NCBI GenBank assembly: GCA_016284045.1
Contig: JAEEOB010000237.1
Coordinates: 1-53,639 of the forward strand
DNA from: Bacteroidaceae bacterium
Lineage (GTDB): Bacteria; Bacteroidota; Bacteroidia; Bacteroidales; Bacteroidaceae
DNA length: 53,639 nucleotides
Direction: 5' to 3'
Part shown: positions 18,153 to 27,741 of the stretch, in pieces
Position numbering within the stretch: position 1 is the stretch's first letter
How the letters are laid out: each line of letters starts with the position of its first letter
Notes under the pieces: model-generated
The model's database searches: none
Told to the model about the DNA's origin: nothing
The model's input: the letters and a program-made list of their open reading frames with translations, nothing else
Program-made: the position numbers and the translations under genes

Positions 18153-20834
18153 ATGAAAAAATTATTGTTTTTTATCATATTTGTGCTGGTTTTCAATGCC
18201 GGGTATGCTCAAGACAAAGCAGTTGTCAGCGACTATGACTCGGTGATGGCACGCATGAGGCATGTCGCCCTTTTCCAGGCCACATATCCGCAGGAGAAAG
18301 TGTATATCCATTTCGACAACACTGCCTATTTCAAGGGAGAGCGCATCTATTTCAAGGCGAACGTGATTCGTGCTGACCGTGGCACAGCCACCGACCTCAG
18401 CAAGGTGCTGTATGTGGATTTGCTCAATCCGAGCGGTGATGTAGTGCATAAGTCGAAACTGAAAATCGAGAACGGAGAGACACACGGTGACATCCCGCTC
18501 GACAGTATCATTGGTACCGGATTTTTTGAGGTGCGTGCCTACACTCGCTATATGCTTAATTTTGGTGAGGAGACGGCGTTTTCACGGGTGTTTCCGATTT
18601 TCCGTAAACCTGAAGTGGAGGGCGACTATAGCAACCCGACTATCGATCCCGCTGCGTTTTATCACAGGCTGCCGGAGAGGAATTTCACCGACGACTCGGT
18701 TGCCACGCTCGACCCGGTGGAGATGAAACGGCGGAACGGAAGAGATTATCAGGTGAATATTTATCCTGAAGGTGGCAAATTGGTGAAAGGGCTGGTCAGC
18801 AGGGTGGCGTTCACCGTGCTCGATTCCGATCATCATCCGGTTGCGCTGCTTGGTGAGGTGGTCGATGCAGACAACTCTACGCTTACGGTGGTGGAGAGTA
18901 ACACTGAAGGCAAAGGCATCTTTGAACTGATTCCGACTTCCACGAGACTTACCATGCTGCTGACAAACCCTGAGATGAAAAAACTGGAGTTTGAGATGCC
19001 TGAAGTGCTTGAAGAAGGTGTGGTGATGCTGGTGGATGCTGTACGCGACGGACCGGTCTGTGCCCGCGTGATGGCAACCGACGGAATGGTCGGCAAGTTC
19101 ATGGCTTACACTTTGATGAATAATGGCAACGTGTATGCACACGACACACTGCGCCTCAGCGGTTCACGCGACATCCTTTTCAGCCGCAGACGACTACGCC
19201 CGGGGGTGAATCAGCTCACTTTGTTCGACGCTAAAGGGCATATCCATGCCGAGCGGCTGTTTTTTGTGTGTCCAGAGGCCAATGCCTTGGACTCCATCCG
19301 CATCGACCATCCGACCGACACGCTGAAACCTTGCAGCCCCGTCAGGCTGACCCTCCACAGCGCCCCGAATGCCCGTTTTTCTCTCTCTGCCATGGATGCA
19401 GGCTCGCTACTGAACGGTAAGAGCGGGAATATAGCCACTTATATGCTCCTAGCTTCCGACGTGAGAGGATATATCCCGAATCCGGAATATTATTTCGAGT
19501 CGGACGATCGTGAACACCGGCTGGCTGCCGACTCGCTGATGCTGTTCAACGGCTGGCGGCGCTACGACTGGGAGGTGATGGCTGATGTGTCGCCATGGCG
19601 CAATGGCATTATTCATCAGGTGGAGGACCAGCTGTATGTATATGGCAGGCTCAAACCGTCGCTCAGCAAATGGAAGAAGAACAACCCGGTGGAAGGGGTG
19701 GACATGAGCCTTTATATATATAATAAGGAGGGAAAGAATCTGACGGGTGAGACCCGTACGGACAGCACTGGCTTCTATGCGTTCAGTCTGCCTGATATTG
19801 AGAAGCTGTGGAACATGCAGATTGTCACCAAAATTGAGGATAAGTTGAAAAGCTACGAGGTGATGGTGGACCGGCAGTTTGACCCCTCGCCGAGGTATAT
19901 ATCCCTTCAGGAAGCCAGTCAGCACGACAATGCATTTCATCTTGCGGGATTCCATGCCGACAACGTCGCATTTCTCAAGATGGACAGCCAGCGGGCATAT
20001 ATGCAGCAGGTGGGAAGAAATGAGTATGTGACATCTCCTGTACGTATCAAGCCGAAGAAAGACTGGCGTAATTTCAAGAGTGACTGGCGCGACGAGTACA
20101 ACGCCATCCTGCATGCCGACCTCCGCTATGATGCCCAGAAAGTGGCGCAGGACTATGCCGACAAGGGAGAGCCACAGCCTTCGGTCTACGATTGGCTTGT
20201 GGAGCATACTTCGGCGATGGACGGCACCGTTAACATACGGTTGGCGGAGTCGGACGATGAGCGCGATTATCTCTATGGCAGCGCCACCTACAACAACAGG
20301 GATATCCTCTGGGTGGTCGATAACCAGTTTATGGGCAGAACAGGAAAAGGCATCTCGCTCGACGGCGAACCCGTAAAGTTCAACTGGGAGCTGGAGAAAC
20401 TGCCTCCGATTCTTCCTACTTTCCTCGACGAGGTGAAATCCGTCTATGTGTCGGTCAGCCCGGGGCCGGTTCATGTATATGAGAGCATGCGCTATTATGG
20501 ACGCGACGCTTTCTTATACAGGCAGGAACTGCAGCCGCCGGGAGCAACTGTCTATGTCTATACCTTGCCTTATTATAACGCTGCAAGCAAGAAAGGCCGA
20601 AGGCGCACTTATTTCCAGGGGTTCGACGTGCCGACGAAATTCAAGACCGAGGACTACAGCATTCTTCCGCCTATGCCCGACGACTACCGACGGACCATCT
20701 GGTGGCAGCCTGAGGTCGTGGCGGATGAGAACGGTGATGCCACGGTCGAGTTCTACAATAACTCCCGTTGCACCGACATGTATATCTCTGCCGAGGGGGT
20801 GACTCCCGATGGGCGTTTCGTGGTCAGCCCATAG
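18153..20834 (+). CDS. Exported macroglobulin (MG2)-like / TonB-plug-like surface protein
   Basis: An 893-residue protein with a signal peptide (about 1-19, GYAQ). The first domain contains YPQEKVYIHFDNTAYFKGERIYFKA and DLLNPSGDVV, which is the MG2 pattern also found in a Bacteroidetes family annotated as carboxypeptidase-regulatory or TonB-plug-like proteins. The middle holds repeated Ig-like strands. The end (WQPEVVADENGDATVEFYNN) matches the macroglobulin-type ...d.G.a.v.f.. segment. No thioester CxEQ and no membrane barrel are visible, so it is neither a full alpha-2-macroglobulin nor a receptor. A structural or nutrient-binding envelope role is likely, but the exact function is unknown. 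Confidence 0.65.
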   Translation: MKKLLFFIIFVLVFNAGYAQDKAVVSDYDSVMARMRHVALFQATYPQEKVYIHFDNTAYFKGERIYFKANVIRADRGTATDLSKVLYVDLLNPSGDVVHKSKLKIENGETHGDIPLDSIIGTGFFEVRAYTRYMLNFGEETAFSRVFPIFRKPEVEGDYSNPTIDPAAFYHRLPERNFTDDSVATLDPVEMKRRNGRDYQVNIYPEGGKLVKGLVSRVAFTVLDSDHHPVALLGEVVDADNSTLTVVESNTEGKGIFELIPTSTRLTMLLTNPEMKKLEFEMPEVLEEGVVMLVDAVRDGPVCARVMATDGMVGKFMAYTLMNNGNVYAHDTLRLSGSRDILFSRRRLRPGVNQLTLFDAKGHIHAERLFFVCPEANALDSIRIDHPTDTLKPCSPVRLTLHSAPNARFSLSAMDAGSLLNGKSGNIATYMLLASDVRGYIPNPEYYFESDDREHRLAADSLMLFNGWRRYDWEVMADVSPWRNGIIHQVEDQLYVYGRLKPSLSKWKKNNPVEGVDMSLYIYNKEGKNLTGETRTDSTGFYAFSLPDIEKLWNMQIVTKIEDKLKSYEVMVDRQFDPSPRYISLQEASQHDNAFHLAGFHADNVAFLKMDSQRAYMQQVGRNEYVTSPVRIKPKKDWRNFKSDWRDEYNAILHADLRYDAQKVAQDYADKGEPQPSVYDWLVEHTSAMDGTVNIRLAESDDERDYLYGSATYNNRDILWVVDNQFMGRTGKGISLDGEPVKFNWELEKLPPILPTFLDEVKSVYVSVSPGPVHVYESMRYYGRDAFLYRQELQPPGATVYVYTLPYYNAASKKGRRRTYFQGFDVPTKFKTEDYSILPPMPDDYRRTIWWQPEVVADENGDATVEFYNNSRCTDMYISAEGVTPDGRFVVSP

Positions 20835-20850
20835 TGCTGAAACTCCACAA

Positions 20851-20884
20851 CTGCCCAAACTTCAGGCTGGTGAATCTTGGGCAG
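20851..20884 (+). terminator. Long imperfect hairpin after the MG2-like gene
   Basis: CTGCCCAA (20851-20858) pairs with TTGGGCAG (20877-20884), and TTCA/TGAA pair inside. It starts 17 nt after the stop. No T-run follows, so it may be a processing or stability hairpin rather than a strict terminator. Confidence 0.45.
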
Positions 20885-21043
20885 CCGCATTCAAACGCAA
20901 GGAAATATCTTGATGGGACCCAACTCTGTGTCACTGATGAAATTCTTAACTATCCCTAAATATTGCAAGTTTAGATAAAATAATTTGGCACATTCAAAAA
21001 AATGTGGTAAATTAGCGGATGAAACAAAAATGTGTCACTATTT

Positions 21044-22123
21044 ATGAATGGCAATAACTACTGTGTGATACTTGCCGGAGGCATCGGAACAAAGCTGTGG
21101 CCGGCGAGCACCCAACATAAGCCAAAACAGTTTATCGACTTTCTCGGAAAGGGGGAAACTCTCCTCCAATCCACTTACAATAGAATAGCAAAGTTTGTAA
21201 AAGTTGAGAATATTCTCGTTTCCACTAACGAACAGTACAGTGATTTGGTAAGGCAGCAGCTGACACAGCTGGCAGACGACAACCTGCTGCTCGAGCCCAT
21301 GAGGCGTAATACACTGCCAAGTGCAACATGGGCAACAGTGAAAATTGCGCACCGATGTCAGGATGCAAGGATTCTGTTAGTCCCTTCCGACCAGATGATT
21401 TACGATGAGGAACTCTTTGAAGCCAATGTCACTAGAGCTTTCGACTATGTGTCAAGAACCGGGCGACTGCTGTCGCTTGGCATCATGCCCACTTATGCTG
21501 CCACGAATTATGGATATATCCAGATGAACGGCAAGCAGGAGGACGACATCTTCCAGGTCAAGTCTTTCACCGAGAAGCCTGAGATTGATTTCGCACGTAT
21601 GTTCGTCGAAGACCGGGGATTTTTATGGAATACCGGGCTTTTTGTTTGGACTGCCAAAGGGTTTCTGCGATATGCGCATGAGAATGAGAGCGGCTTCCCG
21701 ATGTTTGATGTCACTGCCAACATGATAGAAACCAGTGCCGAGCTGGAGGCGGTGGTCAAAGATGCTTATGCGATGTGTCCCAACATATCAATTGAGCAAG
21801 TGTGTCTTGAAAAGCGCGAAAATACGGATGTGATGCTTTGCCATTTCAGATGGACTGATTTGGGCACATGGCAGGCGATGTATGACACTATGCCCAAGGA
21901 TTCCGACTCGAATGTGGTGATGAGTGGCAACGCGCTGCTTTACGACTGCAAGGAATGTCTGGTGAAAACACCTGAAAACCGTATTGTTGTGGCGGAAGAT
22001 TTGCAGGACTATCTCATTATCGAAGAAAACAATGTGCTCATGATATGTAAGAAAGACAATCAAAAAACCATCCGCCGCTTCGTCAACGACATCCAAATCA
22101 ATATCGGAGACGAGTTCGTATGA
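21044..22123 (+). CDS. manC: Mannose-1-phosphate guanylyltransferase
   Basis: Makes GDP-mannose from mannose-1-phosphate and GTP for surface polysaccharide and fucose-containing glycans. The nucleotidyltransferase signature appears as VILAGGIGTKLWPAS; the usual Arg of GGxGtRlwP is Lys here. KPKQF, LVPSDQMI, GYIQM, FTEKP and WNTGLFVW follow in family order. The length (359 residues) is that of the single-domain enzyme without a C-terminal isomerase. I prefer ATG 21044 (MNGNNYCVILAGG); a GTG at 21032 is also in frame. It stands alone, with deoD following across a repeat tract. Confidence 0.88.
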   Translation: MNGNNYCVILAGGIGTKLWPASTQHKPKQFIDFLGKGETLLQSTYNRIAKFVKVENILVSTNEQYSDLVRQQLTQLADDNLLLEPMRRNTLPSATWATVKIAHRCQDARILLVPSDQMIYDEELFEANVTRAFDYVSRTGRLLSLGIMPTYAATNYGYIQMNGKQEDDIFQVKSFTEKPEIDFARMFVEDRGFLWNTGLFVWTAKGFLRYAHENESGFPMFDVTANMIETSAELEAVVKDAYAMCPNISIEQVCLEKRENTDVMLCHFRWTDLGTWQAMYDTMPKDSDSNVVMSGNALLYDCKECLVKTPENRIVVAEDLQDYLIIEENNVLMICKKDNQKTIRRFVNDIQINIGDEFV

Positions 22124-22124
22124 T

Positions 22125-22180
22125 TTATCTCTTATAATCTCCTATTATATCTTATAAAATCTTATATCATACTATCTAAA
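22125..22180. repeat. Degenerate tandem repeat tract (CTTATAATCT type)
   Basis: About five imperfect 10-11-nt units (cttataatct, cctattatat, cttataaaat, cttatatcat) fill most of the gap between manC and deoD. Confidence 0.65.
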
Positions 22181-22189
22181 CTTAATATT

Positions 22190-22903
22190 ATGGCAACACC
22201 TCACAATTCAGCACCCGATGGTGCATTCGCCAAAACGGTTCTTATGCCGGGCGACCCTTTAAGGGCTAAATTTATCGCAGAGACTTTCCTCACGGACCTC
22301 GAGCTGGTCACGTCAGTACGCAACTGCCTTGGATACACCGGCAAGTATAAAGGTGTGCCGGTATCGGTGATGGCAAGTGGTATGGGTATGCCGAGCATCG
22401 GCATCTATTCCTACGAGCTTTATGCATTCTATGATGTGGAGAACATCATCCGCATCGGTTCTGCTGGAAGTTACAAGGAGTGGCTCGACGTGATGGACGT
22501 GACGATTGCCGACTGTGCTGTCAGCGAGTCGTCATTCGCCAAGGTGATGAGTGGATGCGAGGATACAACACTAAAACCCAGTCCGGAAATCAACGAGGCG
22601 ATTCTGAAAAAAGCGAAAGAGATGGGGATTGACTGCAAGAAATGCGTGGTTCACTCTTCCGACGTGTTCTACACCGCCACGAACGAGTCATGGGAACAGC
22701 TTGCAGAGCGCACAGGAACCGACTGCGTGGAGATGGAGAGCTTCGCACTCTTCCACAATGCCAATGTGCTAAAGAAGAAAGCGGCATGTCTGCTTACCAT
22801 CAGTGACTCATTCGTGAGCAAGAAAGCACTCTCTGCTGAAGACCGCCAGTTGGCTTTCAAAGAGATGGTAACTCTCGCTCTTGAGACAGCTATCACCCTC
22901 TGA
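22190..22903 (+). CDS. deoD: Purine-nucleoside phosphorylase, DeoD type
   Basis: A 237-residue hexameric-type phosphorylase that splits purine (deoxy)nucleosides with phosphate in nucleotide salvage. Motifs in order: MPGDPLRAKFIAE (phosphate site), VSVMASGMGMPSIGIYSYEL, IIRIGSAGSY, SDVFYT, CVEMESFALF (ribose-binding Glu) and ISDSFV with the catalytic Asp. The length is typical. It ends at a strong terminator (22925-22962), so it is probably monocistronic or the end of a manC-deoD unit. Confidence 0.96.
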   Translation: MATPHNSAPDGAFAKTVLMPGDPLRAKFIAETFLTDLELVTSVRNCLGYTGKYKGVPVSVMASGMGMPSIGIYSYELYAFYDVENIIRIGSAGSYKEWLDVMDVTIADCAVSESSFAKVMSGCEDTTLKPSPEINEAILKKAKEMGIDCKKCVVHSSDVFYTATNESWEQLAERTGTDCVEMESFALFHNANVLKKKAACLLTISDSFVSKKALSAEDRQLAFKEMVTLALETAITL

Positions 22904-22924
22904 ATCAGGCTGATTTTTACTAAA

Positions 22925-22967
22925 ACAGAAGCGGCTGACGATTTTCCGTCAGCCGCTTCTGTCGTTT
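22925..22967 (+). terminator. Intrinsic terminator after deoD
   Basis: A perfect 16-bp GC-rich stem (22925-22940 with 22947-22962, core GCGGCTGACG) with loop ATTTTC, followed by CGTTTTT. Confidence 0.9.
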
Positions 22968-22969
22968 TT

Positions 22970-23075
22970 CCTATAGTTTCCTATAATATCCTATAGTTTC
23001 CTATAATATCCTATAATGTCCTATAATATCCTATAATGTCCTATAATATCCTATATATAACCTCCTATAACCTCA
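22970..23075. repeat. 11-nt tandem repeat tract (CCTATAATATC)
   Basis: About nine head-to-tail copies of an 11-nt unit (CCTATAATATC, with variants CCTATAGTTTC and CCTATAATGTC) between the deoD terminator and the end of mazG. It is the most regular of the intergenic tracts. Confidence 0.85.
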
Positions 23076-23086
23076 AACTAAAAAAT

Positions 23087-23866
23087 CTAAAGACTCTTTG
23101 CCTCATTCCACAGCGCATCCATCTCTTCCAGCGTCATTTCGTTAAGCCGTTTGCCGGCTTCCTTTGCTTTCGCCTCAACGCAGTTGAAACGCCGGATGAA
23201 CTTCAGGTTAGTGCGCTCCAAAGCGTTGTCAGGATTGATATGGTAGAGCCGGGCGGCGTTGATAAGCGAGAACAGCACGTCGCCGAACTCATCAGTGGCT
23301 TTCTCCTTGTCCTTTTGACCCACTTCTTTTTCAAACTCTGCAATCTCCTCTTTCACTTTTGCCCACACATCTTCTGGCTTTTCCCAGTCGAAACCCACGT
23401 TGGCGGCTTTCTCCTGAACCCTGAACGCTTTGATGAGCGAAGGCAGGCTGTTGGGCACACCGCCCAACACGGTGTGGTTGCCGTCTTTCTCTTTCAGCTT
23501 GATTTGCTCCCAGCGTTGCAGCACCTCGCCTGCGTCTTTTGCGGTCGCGTCACCATAAACATGCGGATGGCGGAATATCAGCTTGTCGCACTCCTGGTTG
23601 CAGACATCGGCGATATCAAACGCGCCTTTCTCGCTTCCGATACGTGAATAGAACACCACGTGCATAATCACGTCGCCCAATTCCTTGCTGATATTCTTGT
23701 CATCGTCGTTCATCAGGGCATCGCAGAGCTCAAACACTTCTTCGATGGTGTTCGGCCGAAGGCTTTCATTCGTCTGTTTCCTGTCCCACGGACATTTCTC
23801 TCGTAACGTGTCAAGCACGTCAAGTAAGCGTCCGAAGGCTGCCAGCTTCTCTTCTCTTGTATGCAT
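23087..23866 (-). CDS. mazG: Nucleoside triphosphate pyrophosphohydrolase MazG
   Basis: Hydrolyses NTPs or dNTPs to monophosphates, limiting damaged nucleotides and modulating stringent signalling. The 259-residue two-lobed MazG architecture is clear: LRekCPWDRKQTNESLR, NTIEEVFELCDALMNDD and ELGDVIMHVVFYSRIG in the first half; VGFDWEKPEDVWAKVKEEIAEFEKE and DEFGDVLFSLINAARLY in the second. The EExxE...ExxD metal-binding pattern appears in both. Flanked on both sides by short tandem-repeat tracts. Confidence 0.93.
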   Translation of the reverse strand: MHTREEKLAAFGRLLDVLDTLREKCPWDRKQTNESLRPNTIEEVFELCDALMNDDDKNISKELGDVIMHVVFYSRIGSEKGAFDIADVCNQECDKLIFRHPHVYGDATAKDAGEVLQRWEQIKLKEKDGNHTVLGGVPNSLPSLIKAFRVQEKAANVGFDWEKPEDVWAKVKEEIAEFEKEVGQKDKEKATDEFGDVLFSLINAARLYHINPDNALERTNLKFIRRFNCVEAKAKEAGKRLNEMTLEEMDALWNEAKSL

Positions 23867-23882
23867 AGTTAATGTGATTTTT

Positions 23883-23954
23883 GATTATTCAGATTACTCT
23901 GATTACTCTGATTATTCAGATTACTCTGATTATTCCGATTATTCAGATTTCTCC
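23883..23954. repeat. 9-nt tandem repeat, eight units (GATTAYTCN)
   Basis: Eight contiguous 9-nt copies of GATTAYTCN lie between the mazG start and the end of the 1225-aa gene. In one forward frame it reads as repeated SDY, but there is no reason to think it is translated. Confidence 0.88.
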
Positions 23955-23966
23955 GATCTACGAATG

Positions 23967-26900
23967 CTATAACCCAGCCATGATGTTGATAATCGACACC
24001 ACGTCGCTGATGTCTGTTTTCTCGTCTTCGTTCACATCTGAAGTGTCTTTGAACGTGGTGTCGCCTGCCATCGTGTTGATGACTGCCACCACATCGGAGA
24101 TATCCACCTTGCCGTCGAGGTTCACATCGCCTTTCAGATGTGTGGCGACAGGGGAAATCACCACGGTGAGTGCTTCTGCTTCGCCGTTCATCACGGTGCC
24201 GCTGTCGTAGGTGGCGCCTGCCGGCTCGGTTATCTGGCAGTCAGTCAGGGTGATGCCGCCGGAGAATTTCCAGATGCCGCTGTGGTGCTGTGCGCTGATT
24301 GTGACTGCGGAGTTGCTGATGTCCAAAGAATTGGCACAGACTTCCTCAGTTCCGTAGAAACCAGAGTAGGTGCCTTCCACATTTATAGTTGTGTTGTCGA
24401 TGGAGAGACTGATCGGATCGGTCAATTCATCGCTGCCAACCTGGATGCCGAGGCCTGCGCCCTTCACATTCAGAGTGCCTGAGCCGGAAATCTGCGTGTT
24501 GCCTCCCAGAAGAAGTCCGTTCTGTTCTTTGCTCTCAACTTTGCTGTCTCCCTCCAGGTTGATAATCAGGTAGTCGAGATAATGCTCAATGCCGTTGGGG
24601 TAGTCCTCATTGGCTTGAATGTCGGCATTGTTGAGTGTGAGTGTTACGCCGTCGAAGCTGACTGTACCGTCGCCGAGCACGTCATCCTGGTTACGTGAGG
24701 TCACTTGTGTGCCGGCAACCCATAATTCATAGGCCTCACCGCTGACGGTTATCACGCAGGTGCCAGAAATATCACTGGATGATGCGGTGATAGTGGCTTG
24801 CGCGCCAATCGGAGCGTCATCGGCAATCGTGACCACACCGTCGGTTGTCACGGTGGCGATACTTTCGTCGCTGCTTGTCCAGGTCACGGTGGTCTCCACC
24901 TCGGACGGTATCGTCTGTACAAGCAACTCATAGCTTGAGCCGGGGTCGGCGGTGATATCAGCCGGAGCCACTTCTATACCCGTTAATACCGGAGCAGTAA
25001 CAGTCACTGTCATGCGGCCCACAACCTTGCCGTTCTCAATAACATCGAACCGGTAGGTTCCGGCAGTCGCGTCTGAGGCATCTACAGTCATCCAGCCGCT
25101 TTTTCCATAGAATTTGAAAGTTGGAGGTGTGCCCTCACCGGAAACCAGATTAACAGTGAGGAAACCTATCCATGCTTTCGACGGAATTGGTTCCAGCTCA
25201 ATTCCGTTTTGGATGGTTCCCTGGGCAATATTCACGTTGATGTCGCTCAGATGATCCACCTGGAAGCGGCCGTTCTCGTCTCCCACGTTCAGGTATATCC
25301 AGTCTATTGCCATCCAGTTATAGCCTAAGGTATGCTCAGCGTGGACATCCACATTATTACGGACTTCTGTCGGAACGAAATAGACGGTCTTATACAGCTT
25401 GCCCTCTTCTAAGGCAATCGTACATGCCGAATTGGAGTAGAACGTGCCGCTGTTTGTGTTGTTATACCATCTGCTGGCGGATATGCCGTTGAAGTTTGTG
25501 GCATCTTCCGGAATGGGGCTTACATCAACACGGATAACGTCTCTTACTTTGCAATAATAATGGCCGTTCTCTTCCTCTAATGCTACATTGGTTATAGTTG
25601 GCCTTTCGTTCACGACTTTGATTTTCACCTGTTTGCACATCACTTTGATGCCACGCACATAGGTGGTCTCACCATAGTAAATCTCAGAGGTGGCAATCTC
25701 CGTTCCGGTTTGGGTTAAGTCGGTTCCCTTCACGCGGGTATAGACATAGTTCACCATGTCTTTGGTGCCGTTAAGATAAAGCGGACCGCTTGCGTCGTAA
25801 GTCACTGCGTTGTTCCAGTCGTTTTCGGTCAGGCTGCTGATTTCTTTCTTGGTATTGAAGATGATATACTCCTGGTCGGTTTGTGCGTTATTTACGCGGA
25901 TTTGTCCTTCGGTAATGCTCAAGTCTGGCTTAACAACGGCTTTCGTACATGGGAATTTTGTCACTTTCACCGTATCGCTGAAAACTGCATAGTATTTATC
26001 TGTGGCTGGATTAGTATCGTATGGAGCAATAGCAAGATATATATTATTATAAATATCGTCAGCTCCGACTGTACAAAAATCCGTACCACCCCAAGACAAT
26101 AAAGCAAAATCTTTAGAGAAGGGCGGCTTAGATTTGTACCAATGGTAGTCGAAATGGTATCCGTTTTCATAAAGTTCCTTCACATTGCCCGATAACTCGA
26201 AACGCAGGGTGTCGCCTGGATGAGGATTGGATGGTATCAATTTTATGCTGCCACTGAGTTGTGTAGGCAGAATCACCACGTAGTCGGCAGGATTATTGTC
26301 CTTGTCGTAAATCGTGATATTATCAGAGTCTCTATGATAGTCTTTAGGAGTGATAATTTTGCAGTCGTCCATAGTTAATTTTCCATGGTCCGCATATTTC
26401 GGAGTGGGGCTTTTAATTGCATAACTGCCTGGCTGGAGGGCTTTGGCATAGACAGAGGATCTATACACGTCCATATAGTAATGAGAACGGATAGCGGTTC
26501 CGCCAGTGGCTTTCACTACCGCGTTGTTGAACGTTATTCCGTTCCCCACATAAAGCGCCGTACTCCCGCTTTCTGAGGATGTGGCAGTTAAATGCGCTTC
26601 CCGAACATTTAGAGACGCTGAAAAACCGTCACCTTCGATATGAATGGCATCGGAGGTGGAATTGACTGTTACCGTGCCTTTAAGAAAATTTACACAACGT
26701 GCGGCAATGCAATAGGAGTCTGCTTTTTTGTTGCTCGCTGTCAAGTCACCATTAATAGCGACATAACCATAATCTGTCTCATTGTTGTAATAATTACATT
26801 CAATGGCTCTCTTTCCGCCATTCACAATGGCGCTTCCTGTAAGGCGAAAACTGCCTTTATCCGACAGAATAGCGGCTCTGTCCATACTGATAGAGGTGGC

Positions 26901-27644
26901 TTTCAGCTTACCCTTCACCTGGATATGCTTTTCTGCACGGATGGCCATGCCTCCGGTGGCGGTGACGTCACAACTGTCGATTTCCACGTTTCCATTGTAA
27001 CTGTGGAGAGCGGTGCCGTCTTCGGAGGCTGATATGAAGGTCATTTCGCCGCCTTCAGCCAAATAGAGGTTATCATAGGAGCGGACAGCGTCTTTCTTGC
27101 CTGTAATTAATACTTTCGACGCTTCGATTGACACGTTTCCCTCTGAATACACTGCGCTGTAGTCGTTCTTGTTGTTTTTGATGGTCAGACTTTTACATCG
27201 GTCCGTTACTGTGAACGACTCATGAGCATACACCACGTTCTTGTCGCCGGTCAGGTTGACTGTGACACCATCTAATGTGATATAATCTGCCTCTATGCCT
27301 TTTTCTGCCTTCAAAGACTTCACGGTCAGGTTTGCGTTACAGTAGAAATTCTTCACATCGATGGCAGTGCCTTCTGTATTGGTTACAGTCAAGGTGTAGT
27401 CGCCTTCTTTAATGACCTCGATTTCATAATCACCGGTGATTTTTGTGAGTGTCAGGTCTGAATTCATATACAGAACTGTCAATTTGGTGATGTTTAAGGT
27501 CTGCGTGTTCTGACTCCGAAGGTCGCTTGCGTAAATGTTGTTAGGGGCAGCCCAAGCAGTGCTTGAGGATACCGCAAACAAAAGGACTGATACTAAAAAA
27601 AAGTAAATCCGTTTGCTGTTTTTAGTTATAAAGGTTTGTTTCAT
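23967..27644 (-). CDS. Large surface protein: beta-helix-like repeats, BIG2-type Ig domain, dockerin-like tail
   Basis: A 1225-residue exported protein (signal peptide about 1-32, TAWA). The N-terminal about 400 residues hold short strand-turn repeats with many Asn, Gly and Thr (YITLDGVTVNLTGDKNVVYA), suggesting a beta-helix fold. A BIG2-like Ig domain (about 886-968, VTWTSSDESIATVTTDGVV) follows. A second strand-repeat stretch (about 980-1160) contains GDGTVSFDGVTLTLNNADI, seen in Bacteroidetes carbohydrate-binding-domain proteins. The end is a dockerin-like pair (KGDVNLDGKVDISDVV, SDVNEDEKTDISDVV). No catalytic motif is visible; binding or adhesion is the likely role. Confidence 0.75.
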   Translation of the reverse strand: MKQTFITKNSKRIYFFLVSVLLFAVSSSTAWAAPNNIYASDLRSQNTQTLNITKLTVLYMNSDLTLTKITGDYEIEVIKEGDYTLTVTNTEGTAIDVKNFYCNANLTVKSLKAEKGIEADYITLDGVTVNLTGDKNVVYAHESFTVTDRCKSLTIKNNKNDYSAVYSEGNVSIEASKVLITGKKDAVRSYDNLYLAEGGEMTFISASEDGTALHSYNGNVEIDSCDVTATGGMAIRAEKHIQVKGKLKATSISMDRAAILSDKGSFRLTGSAIVNGGKRAIECNYYNNETDYGYVAINGDLTASNKKADSYCIAARCVNFLKGTVTVNSTSDAIHIEGDGFSASLNVREAHLTATSSESGSTALYVGNGITFNNAVVKATGGTAIRSHYYMDVYRSSVYAKALQPGSYAIKSPTPKYADHGKLTMDDCKIITPKDYHRDSDNITIYDKDNNPADYVVILPTQLSGSIKLIPSNPHPGDTLRFELSGNVKELYENGYHFDYHWYKSKPPFSKDFALLSWGGTDFCTVGADDIYNNIYLAIAPYDTNPATDKYYAVFSDTVKVTKFPCTKAVVKPDLSITEGQIRVNNAQTDQEYIIFNTKKEISSLTENDWNNAVTYDASGPLYLNGTKDMVNYVYTRVKGTDLTQTGTEIATSEIYYGETTYVRGIKVMCKQVKIKVVNERPTITNVALEEENGHYYCKVRDVIRVDVSPIPEDATNFNGISASRWYNNTNSGTFYSNSACTIALEEGKLYKTVYFVPTEVRNNVDVHAEHTLGYNWMAIDWIYLNVGDENGRFQVDHLSDINVNIAQGTIQNGIELEPIPSKAWIGFLTVNLVSGEGTPPTFKFYGKSGWMTVDASDATAGTYRFDVIENGKVVGRMTVTVTAPVLTGIEVAPADITADPGSSYELLVQTIPSEVETTVTWTSSDESIATVTTDGVVTIADDAPIGAQATITASSSDISGTCVITVSGEAYELWVAGTQVTSRNQDDVLGDGTVSFDGVTLTLNNADIQANEDYPNGIEHYLDYLIINLEGDSKVESKEQNGLLLGGNTQISGSGTLNVKGAGLGIQVGSDELTDPISLSIDNTTINVEGTYSGFYGTEEVCANSLDISNSAVTISAQHHSGIWKFSGGITLTDCQITEPAGATYDSGTVMNGEAEALTVVISPVATHLKGDVNLDGKVDISDVVAVINTMAGDTTFKDTSDVNEDEKTDISDVVSIINIMAGL

Positions 27645-27687
27645 AATGGAAAGTTGTTAGTTCTGTTGATATTTTTCTTTAATAATG

Positions 27688-27716
27688 CAAATTTAAATAA
27701 AATTTCCGAATAACAA
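27688..27716 (-). promoter_or_regulatory. Promoter of the 1225-aa surface protein
   Basis: On the reverse strand TTG (27714-27716) and TAAATTTG (27688-27695) are spaced 18 bp apart, close to the Bacteroidetes consensus, about 45 bp before the start. Confidence 0.55.
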
Positions 27717-27741
27717 GCCTGTCGGGATAAAAAAAATTTTC

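Noticed and set aside
19449-20474. 341-codon reverse frame inside the MG2-like gene
   Set aside because: His/Val-rich antisense of a gene with a signal peptide and family motifs on the forward strand.
22970-23075. CRISPR-like array
   Set aside because: Units are 11 nt head-to-tail with no spacers and no cas genes; it is a simple tandem repeat.
23883-23954. Coding repeat reading SDYSDYSDY
   Set aside because: It lies between two leftward genes, and the forward frame has no support outside the repeat.
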